Shown: positions 47,720-56,400 of the stretch, one piece after another | Layout of the letters: each line of letters begins with the position of its first letter | How positions within the stretch are numbered: the stretch's first letter is position 1 | The notes under the pieces: model-generated | Database searches by the model: none | What the model was told of the DNA's origin: nothing | What the model saw: only the letters and a program-made list of their open reading frames with translations | Program-made: the position numbers and the translations under genes | Source: CAZSNT01 sp964607765 | Lineage (GTDB): Bacteria; Verrucomicrobiota; Lentisphaeria; Oligosphaerales; JABHEG01 | DNA length: 64,000 bases | Assembly (NCBI GenBank): GCA_964607765.1 | Contig: CAZSNT010000016.1 | Coordinates: forward strand, 1-64,000 | Direction: 5' to 3'

Positions 47720-50700
47720 CTACTTCCCAGCATTGCCCTGCCGCAGCGCTACCCGTGCGTATCTTGCGTAGTTACCGCGCAGATCCTGCGTGAAGGCAGT
47801 GAGTACTGCTCTGCCCAACCCCTCATGGTCTCCGAGGCGGTAGAGCGTGCCTGCCAGGAGCAGCTTGCCCCTGCCGCCTTTGTCCCGCTTCGCTTTCCCT
47901 GGCGTTGCCAACTGGGTGATCGGCTCGCCGCCGAGGCGTCCGGACTGAAGGAGGCGTGCCAGCGCGGGCGCTGCCCGGGGATCGCCCAAGGCGTCCAGGG
48001 CGAGGGTGACGGCGCGGTAGTGCGACGCTGCCGGGTCCTCCGTGCGTTGGAGCAGCGCGAGTTTGTCAAGCAATGGCTGCAGCGCGTCGGGGTGGCGTGT
48101 CCTGCCCAGTGCGATCATGTAGCTTCCGAGCCAGGTGACCCAAGGGAAGTACGTGTCGATCCGGTCACGATCCAGCTCGCGAAACTCCTCGACTGTTTCG
48201 ATGAGTGTCTGCACGCCCGTGGCGTCCCCGAGCATTCCCAGTACGTGAGCGCAGCGCAGCCTGCCCGCCCGGCCTGAGCTGGGCGTGGCATATGCTTCAC
48301 GCAGCATCGGGATCGAGATCCCCGGGTCCACAAGCAGCACGTCGAAGCCGGAGTAACCTCGCTGAATCAGCGTGGACACGGCGTGCTGCACGGTGGCTTC
48401 GGGGAGCGGGAACGAGTCTCTGTGATGGGGAACGTCGGGGCTCAGGCACTTCTCTCGTACAAGCTGTTTCTGGAGCGCTTTGATGTCGATGTCTCGGGTG
48501 CGGCCGTTCAGCTCTGCGGCCATGGCTGCTGCCCTTCCGGCGGCATAGCCGAGGTTCTGCATGCAGGGCTGCATGCGGATGGAAGGTATGGCATCAGTGT
48601 GGGCGCTCAAGCCGAGGCCGGTGACGAGGATTCCGTCAAGCCCTTTCGGCAGCATGCAGCGATAGGGTGTGTAGGTNNNNNNNNNNNNNNNNNNNNNNNN
48701 NNNNNNNNNNNNNNNNNNNNNNNNNNNNNNNNNNNNNNNNNNNNNNNNNNNNNNNNNNNNNNNNNNNNNNNNNNNNTGTAGGTTGCGCCGGTCTCCCATC
48801 GTGGCAGACCCGCGCCCTGCATTTCGAGGCCTGCTTGGCCGGCATGTACGCACTCCGCGCCTGCCGCGGCTGCAACATCGGCGTTGCCCGTACCGTCCAC
48901 AACCGTGCCTGCGAGGACGATTCCGCGGCCCTGCGGCGTCGCTACGACCACACCGGTAACGCGCGAGTCATGAACCACGGCGCCCGCCCCCAAAGCGCCA
49001 AACCAAATGTGGCCCCCGGCTGCCCGTGCCTCCCTCCGCCAGTACTCCATTTTGCCGACGATGTAAGAGGCCGCTCCGATCTCGGATATCCCGGCCTCCG
49101 TTGCGGCCGTGAAGCCTTCACGATATCCGGCGCAGTAGATACCGATGAGTCCCGTGGTGCTGACTCCGCCGAGACCGGCGAGGCATTCGACTACGAGGGT
49201 CCGGGCGCCCTGCCGTGCGGCGCCTATTCCTGCGGGGGCTCCCGCCGTGCCGCCGCCCACGACGACGACGTCGTAGCGCGCGATCACGGGCAACGTGCGC
49301 TGCCCGGCCGGGATGCTTGTTCCCGTCTGGCCGGTGCCGCGCAGGCCTGTCAGGAATTCGTGTGAGTCGCCGGGCACAGGCGTGCCAGGAACGCCCGCGA
49401 CGGCAGGGAGGCGAACCGCTGTCAGGTCGGGCGTTGTGGCCGCCTGTGCAGCAGCGGCGCGCCCGATGCGTCTGCCCAGCGCCATGTATTCGAGCGGCCT
49501 CAGTAACGTTGCTGCCGCCAGCCGTGGCACAGCTGCGCAGCCTCCCAGCACATAGAAGCGCGGGAGAGCTCTCGGTCTGAACCAATCGCAATCTGCCTTG
49601 GCGGCTCCGGGCCAGGCGCCGCGCAACGTTTCTTCTCCGATCACCGGATCGGGAGGGATCTGGAAGAGCTCCTCGGAGTCGTGGAGCTGTTCGGGGTGGA
49701 ATGTACGGTCACGCGCAATCTGATCCGCTTGGGCAAACGACACCCAACTGCCGTCCCTCACGGGAATGGTCAACGTGTATTCGATCAGTTCCGTCACTTC
49801 CTCGGACATCAGCAGGTTGCGCTTTCGGGCCCAGGTTCCCGTGCCATAGCCCAGCGGCGGCTTCCCGCCAATCTGGTAGCGCAGTGGGATTCTCCGGGCT
49901 GCTGCGCCCGGCCCGGTGCGTGGCTCGCCGCCCACCACGATGCGCGTGAACCTCTGCGGCCCGGCCGGATAGGGCAGGAACTCGGCCCCCGCCAATCGCG
50001 CTACCCAAGCCCGGTGCGTGGCGTCGACGATGACTTTGGCCTTCACTGCCTGGCGCCCGGCGCGGTTTGCTATCACGACGCCGGCCGGCTGTCCGGCACT
50101 GTCCCTGAGCACATCCGTTGCGTAGGAGTTGTAGAGGAAAGAGACTCCCGACTCGAGCAGCGTCCGGTCAAGGGCGTGTTTGACCTGCATCGGCGTCGCC
50201 ATGGCTCGTCCCTGGCGCTGATCGAGGGCGCCGGGGTCAGGAACGACCATGATCTCGCCGATCAGCATTCGCTCGGCGCCCGGACTCTTCTCGAACCTGC
50301 ACCTGACATAGCGGGCCGTGGCGTCGAGCTCGGCGTGCAGCGCGAAGGCGGACTCGACAAAGGACCCCTCGCCCAAACGTGTGTTGCTGACAACGGTCTC
50401 TCGGCGCCATGTCTGACGGTCATCGCTCACAGAGACGGCGATGCCTGCGACTTCGAACCTGCCGGGGCTCTGGAAGAGCATGAATCGCAGGCCGTTGAAC
50501 TGCCGTCGCTCGTCCAGGTCGAGGGTGACTGTCGTGTCGGCGTTGTATTGGACACTGTACTGGAAAGCGTTCGCCCACTGCCCGTCAGCGAGCATGGATG
50601 GGGGTGAGGTGTCGATATGCTTGTCCTGGGAAGGTTGATCCGCCTCGTAGGTGAACGGGTAGCCGCGCTGCAGCAGCGGATCCACGAAGATGCTGCGCGC

Positions 50701-50988
50701 CAGCTCGGACCGGGGGATTTCGTCCGGCTCGAGCCACAGTCGATACGTGGCGCACATGTCCTCACCCAGGTAGGTGCGTGGCGCTGCCAGAAAGACTGTA
50801 GCCCCGGCTCGCGCGGCCTCGGCAGCTGCGGTCACGCCTGCTGATGTTCCGCCCACCACGACGACATCGACGTCGTAGGCAACCGGGATCCGACGAGGCG
50901 ATTCCACGATGTGTTCGGCGTGACTTGCCACGACCAGCGCGACTGCACTTGTGGTCAGGAGTAGAGCAGAGCGGGTGTTCCTGAGCAT
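47720..50988 (-). CDS. Tandem FAD-dependent oxidoreductase with discoidin-like insert and HEAT-like tail (split by a scaffold gap)
   Basis: One gene across the N run, with 737 codons before it and 318 residues after it. The ATG at 50988 follows GGAAGGAA and a signal peptide (LLLTTSAVALVVASHA). The first FAD domain opens at residue ~37 with DVDVVVVGGTSAGVTAAAEA. A discoidin-like segment (LDLDERRQFNGLRFMLFQSP to ARYVRCRFEKS) is inserted after it, then TPMQVKHALDRTLLESGV resumes the fold. A second complete FAD start, YDVVVVGGGTAGAPAGIGAA, occurs at residue ~570. After the gap come TPYRCMLPKGLDGILVTG, GYAAGRAAAMAAEL and a helical HEAT-like tail. With 100 Ns the frame is broken; a true gap length of 3n+2 would restore it. 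Substrate unknown. Confidence 0.82.
48677..48776. other. Scaffold gap of 100 Ns
   Basis: The round number suggests a gap of unknown true size. On the minus strand both flanks carry ACCTACA. Overlapping them would be in frame, but it would leave only ~35 residues between the FAD GNADVAAAAG motif and TPYRC, where the intact homologue at 40743-42197 has ~200. About 0.5 kb is therefore probably missing. Confidence 0.97.
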
Positions 50989-51401
50989 CTGGTGGTGATT
51001 CCTTCCGTGCCGGTGTGTCGCTTCCCTGCAACATACTCGGCGATTGCCGGCAGGAAAGGGCACGAGGGCAGTGGTGGTGTGGAGGAGGCACTCAGGCAGT
51101 CGCCCAAGTCGTGGTTCCGCCAGCGCAGGACCGGCGGCGGCCAGTCCTGCCTGTAACCCCTCAGACCAGTTACCTGAGGCCGCCCCGTAGCCCGGCTCTC
51201 CTGAGCCGGGTGTCCTTGTTGTTCCGCTCCATCCGGGGGCACGGCGGGACACCCGGCTCGGGAGAGCCGGGCTACGGGGGTGTGCGGATGCCGCATGAGA
51301 CTGAGCGGTTACGTTCTGCTTGACGCTTGCGGTTTCCAGCCCTCGAGTCAGGGGATAGATTGCAGTCCACTGCAAACAGCAGCAATACGGCAGGAGAGCA
51401 C
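50989..51401. other. Divergent intergenic region holding a REP-like doublet
   Basis: This 413-bp stretch lies between the divergent FAD oxidoreductase and sulfatase genes. It contains the REP-like element at 51183-51279 and the ribosome site AGGAGAG (51392) of the sulfatase. No convincing promoter pair or coding sequence was found elsewhere in it. Confidence 0.7.
51183..51279. repeat. REP-like inverted hairpin doublet with GTAG feet
   Basis: Two 33-bp arms (51183-51215 and 51247-51279) are inverted relative to each other with one mismatch, separated by 31 bp. Each arm is itself a hairpin with the 8-bp stem CCCGGCTC/GAGCCGGG and a 4-nt loop (TCCT in the first; TCCC read in the same sense in the second). 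Each carries GTAG directly 5' of the stem. That is the known layout of a BIME pair of REP elements processed by RAYT (Y1-type) transposases. No RAYT gene is in the window. Confidence 0.8.
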
Positions 51402-53405
51402 ATGAAAAGCAGTATTCTGAGTGGGAGGATTGCCCTTCGCGTTTTCGTCGTGGTGGTCAGCGTGACGGGAGCGGCCCGTGCCGTGGCGGCGCAACGCCCG
51501 AACATCGTGTGGATTTTTTCCGACGATCACGCGCCGAATGCGATCGGGGCCTACGGTGGGCGTTTGGCCGACTGCAATCTGACGCCGCATATCGACCGGA
51601 TTGCGGCGCAGGGGATAATCTTCGACCGCGCCTACGTGGGCAATTCGATCTGCGCACCCAGCCGGGCGACGCTGTTGACGGGCAAGCACAGTCACCTGAA
51701 CGGGAAGTTCACGAACGGCGGCGGCTTCAACCACGATCAGCAGCAGTTCCAGAAGATCCTGCAGCAGCACGGTTACCAGACCGCCATGATCGGCAAGATC
51801 CACTTGAACGGTGCGATGCAGGGCTTCGACTACTGGGAGGTGTTGCCGGGCCAGGGGCGGTACACCAATCCACAGTTCATCACGGCGCAGGGCAAGACGC
51901 AATACGAGGGCCACTCGACGGACATTGTGACGGATCGGGCCCTGAACTGGCTGGAGACGGGCATGGACGCCGGCAAGCCCTTCATGATGATGGTGCACTA
52001 CAAAGCGCCGCACCGCAACTGGCTGCCTGCCGAGCGCATCATCAAGGAGTTCCGCAAGCGGACCTTCCCGGAGCCCGAGACGCTGTTTGACGACTACTCC
52101 GGCCGTGGGGCTGCGGCACACGAACAGGCCATGTCGATTGCCAAGACGATGCGAATGAGCGGCGATCTGAAAGTCAAACCCGGTTCCGAACGCGCGGCGT
52201 ACCTGGAGAAGCACAAGCCGGAAGGTCAGGATCTGGTTCGCTGGAAGTACCAGGCTTACATGCAGGACTACCTCGGCTGCGTGGCCGGGGTGGACGAGAA
52301 CATCGGCCGGATCCTGGCGTATCTGGCGGAACACGATCTGGAGGACAACACCGTGGTGATGTATTCCTCGGATCAGGGCTTCTATCTGGGAGAGCACGGC
52401 TGGTTCGACAAGCGCTTCATGTACGAGGAGTCGTTCAGGTGTCCGCTGGTCGTGAAGTGGCCGGGCGTGGTGAGGCCGGGGCAGCGTAACGGGGACTTGG
52501 TGCAGAACATCGACTTTGCCGAGACCTTTCTTGACCTGGCGGGTGCGCCCATTCCGGACGACATGCAGGGCAGGAGCCTGGTGCCGTTGCTCAGAGGCGA
52601 GACTCCGGGAGATTGGCGTCGGTCTCTCTACTACCACTATTACGAGTATCCCGGGGCACACTCGGTGCGGCGCCACGAGGGCGTTTTCGACGGGCGGCAC
52701 AAGCTGATTCGCTTCTACGGTCTGGGCGTTCCGGACGGTGAGGAGTGGGAGTTATTCGACCTGGATACGGATCCGCGTGAGATGACAAGCATCTACGGTG
52801 CGCCGGCGCAGGCGGCAAAGATCGCCGAACTGAAAGCTGAGCTCAAGCGGCTCAGAGCCGTTTACAAAGTGCCGGAGAACGGTGGTCCGCCGCAGCGGGA
52901 ACGGCGAAAGGCCGGGAAGACGGGGCGTGCAGGGAATGCCAAGACGCTGCGATTCGAGTTCAAGCAGGGCGCTGTGGTTGCCTCGAGTGCGGCCCCCCAC
53001 CTGGCGGGGCGCGGGATTGAGCTGACCGTGCCGTTGACTTATCGGGGACAAGATGGCGTGCTGATCGCCCAGGGCGGCGCTTCGCACGGCTACGTGCTCT
53101 GGCTCAAGGACGGCGTTCCGCACTGGACGGTCACGAGGGAGGACGTTGCCAAGACGGTTGCATGCGAGGAGAAGCTGGCCGCGGGTGATATGACGCTCTT
53201 GCTGCGGCAGACCAAAGCTGGTGCGGTGACTATCGAGCTGAACGGGCGCGAGATCAGTTCCGGCTCCGTTGGCGGCCCGTTCGCCGCACAGCCGCTCGAC
53301 GGTCTGAGTGTGGGGCAGGACAGCGGCTCTCGCGTCGGGGCCTACGAATCGGCCCAGCGTTACGCCGACAAGGTAGGGCCCGTGCGCATACAGTTGCTGG
53401 AGTAG
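51402..53405 (+). CDS. Exported sulfatase with C-terminal lectin-like domain
   Basis: A 667-residue sulfatase; the ATG follows AGGAGAG. The signal peptide ends near ARAVAAQ. WIFSDDHAPNAIGAYG provides the first metal site; the formylglycine motif is canonical CAPSR (Cys84) followed by ATLLTGKHSHLNGKF; YSSDQGFYLGEHGWFDK is the second metal site. Family N-acetylglucosamine-6-sulfatase/choline-sulfatase-like; the substrate is unknown. After residue ~500 the protein continues with a basic linker and a ~155-residue beta-rich domain (GVLIAQGGASHGYVLWLKDG, LLLRQTKAGAVTIELNG) resembling a ConA-like lectin fold, so it may dock on a polymer. Its stop faces the uvrA stop with one base between. Confidence 0.94.
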   Translation: MKSSILSGRIALRVFVVVVSVTGAARAVAAQRPNIVWIFSDDHAPNAIGAYGGRLADCNLTPHIDRIAAQGIIFDRAYVGNSICAPSRATLLTGKHSHLNGKFTNGGGFNHDQQQFQKILQQHGYQTAMIGKIHLNGAMQGFDYWEVLPGQGRYTNPQFITAQGKTQYEGHSTDIVTDRALNWLETGMDAGKPFMMMVHYKAPHRNWLPAERIIKEFRKRTFPEPETLFDDYSGRGAAAHEQAMSIAKTMRMSGDLKVKPGSERAAYLEKHKPEGQDLVRWKYQAYMQDYLGCVAGVDENIGRILAYLAEHDLEDNTVVMYSSDQGFYLGEHGWFDKRFMYEESFRCPLVVKWPGVVRPGQRNGDLVQNIDFAETFLDLAGAPIPDDMQGRSLVPLLRGETPGDWRRSLYYHYYEYPGAHSVRRHEGVFDGRHKLIRFYGLGVPDGEEWELFDLDTDPREMTSIYGAPAQAAKIAELKAELKRLRAVYKVPENGGPPQRERRKAGKTGRAGNAKTLRFEFKQGAVVASSAAPHLAGRGIELTVPLTYRGQDGVLIAQGGASHGYVLWLKDGVPHWTVTREDVAKTVACEEKLAAGDMTLLLRQTKAGAVTIELNGREISSGSVGGPFAAQPLDGLSVGQDSGSRVGAYESAQRYADKVGPVRIQLLE

Positions 53406-53406
53406 G

Positions 53407-56400
53407 CTAGCGCGAGCGCCTGTCCTGCAAGAACTCCGCGAGGATGCGTGCGGTGTGCGACTGCAGTCCGGCGGCGTTCTCGACGAGCTGTGCGGGCGTG
53501 CCCTGGGCCGAGATACGCCCCCCTGCATCCCCTCCCTCCGGCCCCAGGTCGATGATCCAATCGGCCTCCGCTATGATGTCGAGGTTGTGCTCGATGATGA
53601 CAACCGTGTGACCGGCGTCCACGAGCCGGTGCAACACGCGGATCAGTTTCTCGACATCGGCCATGTGCAGACCGATCGTGGGCTCGTCGAGAAGGTAAAG
53701 CGTACCTTTCGGTTTCCTGGTCTGCGGCCGCGCCGTGCCGCGTCGGGTCGGCTGAGGAGCGTGGCGCGGCGGGCCCGCAGCTTTGGCCAGCTCCGTGACC
53801 AGCTTGATGCGCTGCGCTTCGCCGCCGCTCAAGGTCGGGCTCTGTTGGCCCAAAGTCAGGTAGCCCAGCCCCACATCCTGGAGCAGGCGCAACGGTCGAC
53901 GGATGGCGGGCTGTGCGGTGAAGAACGCGGTCGCTTCTTCCACGCTCATCTGCAGAACATCCGCGATGGTCTTGCCGTTGTACTCAACGGCCAGCGTTTC
54001 CGGGTTGAAGCGTTTGCCTTTGCAGGCGTCGCACGGCACGGAGACATCGGGAAGAAAGCTCATCTCTATCTTCTTCTGCCCATTGCCCTTGCATTCCTCG
54101 CAGCGTCCCCCTTCGAGATTGAACGAGAAGCGTCCGGGCCCGTATCCGCGCATTCGCGCTTCCGGTGTCCGCGCGAAGAGGCGTCGGATGGTGTCCCAGA
54201 ACCCGACATACGTCGCGGGACAGGAGCGGGGTGTCTTGCCGATGGGCGTCTGGTCCACCTCAAGTGTACGCTCGACATGCTCCACGCCGGTCACACGTCT
54301 GCAGCCGCGCAGCTTCGGTTTCTGTTGCCGGTGCTTCTTTGTGCGGGCGGCGCGGAGTTGTCGTTCCAAGTTGTCGTGCAGCACGTCCCGGACCAGAGTG
54401 CTCTTGCCGCTGCCGCTCACACCCGTGACGCACACCAAGGCCTGCAGCGGGATGCGCACATTGACCTTCTTGAGGTTGTGCAGGGATGCCTCAGTGAGGC
54501 GCAGCGCGGGGCCGCGCGGTTTCACCCTCCCGCCAGCGGGCCGTGGGTGATCGGGGAGCGGGTGCTTGAGCGGTTCGCGCAGGAAACGCCCCGTCAGCGA
54601 CTGCGGACAGCGCATCAGGTCCTCCACCGTGCCCGTCGCCACGACGTGGCCGCCGTGTGTGCCCGCGCCCGGTCCAAGGTCAATCACGTGTTCGGCGCGG
54701 CGGATTGTCTCCTCATCGTGCTCGACCACGATGACCGTGTTGCCTTTCCTTCCGAGCTGGGTGAGCATATCCAGCAACATGCGGTTGTCGCGGGGATGCA
54801 ACCCGATGGTTGGTTCGTCCAGGATGTAGCAGACGCCGCGTAAGTTCGAACCAAGCTGAGCTGCGAGCCGGATCCGTTGCGCTTCGCCGCCGCTGAGCGT
54901 GGGGGCTGAACGGTCCAGTGTGAGGTATGGCAGCCCCACTTCGGCGAGGAAGTGCAGGCGCGACCGCAGCTCGGCGAGCACATCCCGCGCGATCTCCGCC
55001 TCGTTCCCTTCGAGGGAGAGCTGGTTCACGTAGCGTTGCGCCTCGGCCACGGTCAGCGCGGTCAGGTCGGCGATCGTGCGGCCGTGGAACCGCACGGCCA
55101 ATGCCTCGGGCCGCAGACGCCGGCCGCGGCAGGCCGGGCACACCTGTTCCGGACCGTTCCACCACGCGTTCCACCAGTGCTCCTCACCCGTCTGGTCGGC
55201 GTCAAAGCCCTGCATCAGCAGCCCCGTGCCGAAGCACTCGGGACACCATCCGTGCCTGGAGTTGTAGGAGAACAGGCGCGGGTCGAGCTCTTCGAAGCTC
55301 CGTCCGCACTGGTGACAGGAACGGTGCACGGAGAAGACCACCGGCTCTGCGGTAGTCGCGGCAGCTGGATCGTGCGAGATGACCCGAACCGTGCCCTTGC
55401 CGAAGTCCAGCGCTTTCTCGAGTAACGCCCGGACCTCCGATTCGCTGTCCGGCGTTGGCACGACTCGGCCAACGGGCAGCTGTATGTCGTGTTCCTTGTA
55501 ACGGTTGAGGCGCGGCCACGGTTCTGTGGGCAGCAACTGCCCGTCGACACGGAGTTCGTCGAATCCCTTGCCGGCGGCCCAGGCGGCGAGGTCGGTGTAG
55601 TAGCCCTTGCGAGCAGTGATCAGCGGGGCGAGCATCTCGATTGTGCGTCCGCGATAGTCGCGCAGAAGCCGGGCCGCTATGGTCTCGAGCGGCTGCGGCT
55701 GAATCGGCACATCGCAATCGGGGCAATACTGAACGCCCAGTTTCACGAAGAGCAGTCTGAGAAAGTGATAGATCTCCGTGACTGTTCCTACGGTGCTCTT
55801 CCTGCCACCCCGGCTCGTGCGCTGCTCGATGGCGACCGTGGGCGGGATCCCGACGACCGTGTCCACATCGGGGCGTGCGGCAGGCTGGACGAACTGGCGT
55901 GCGTAGGCGTTCAGCGACTCGAGGTACCTGCGCTGCCCCTCGGCGAACACGATGTCAAAGGCCACCGTGCTCTTGCCGCTGCCGCTGATGCCGCTGATCA
56001 CAGTGAACGTATCGCGCGGCAGCTCCAGGTCGATGCCGCGCAGATTGTGCTCGCGGGCGCTGCGGATGCAGATGGCGTCGGTGCGATGTGCGTGTTGGCC
56101 GGCTCGGGCTCTGGTTCCTGGATCCTCGGCTCTCGTCTCCGGGCCCGTGCCGTTTGGTGGCGGAGTATGTTGTCCATTCGAGGAGGAGGCGTGTGGCGTG
56201 TGTGTTCTCAGGGCCGCGCCGGTGTGGCTGGCCTGGCAACGCATGACGTCCTGCACCGTTCCCGCGCAGACGAGCTCGCCGCCTTGGTCGCCCCCCTCCG
56301 GACCGAGATCGATGATCCAGTCTGCCGAGCGGATGACGTCCAGGTTGTGTTCGATGAGCACGATGGAGTGTCCCTGCTGCAGAAGGCTGCGCAACGCCTG

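Noticed and set aside
48777..48853. Separate short genes on either side of the N run
   Set aside because: Both sides belong to one FAD oxidoreductase; the frame change is explained by the arbitrary gap length.
51015..51323. Small plus-strand gene of 102 codons
   Set aside because: It runs through the REP-like hairpins and has no ribosome site or similarity to known proteins.
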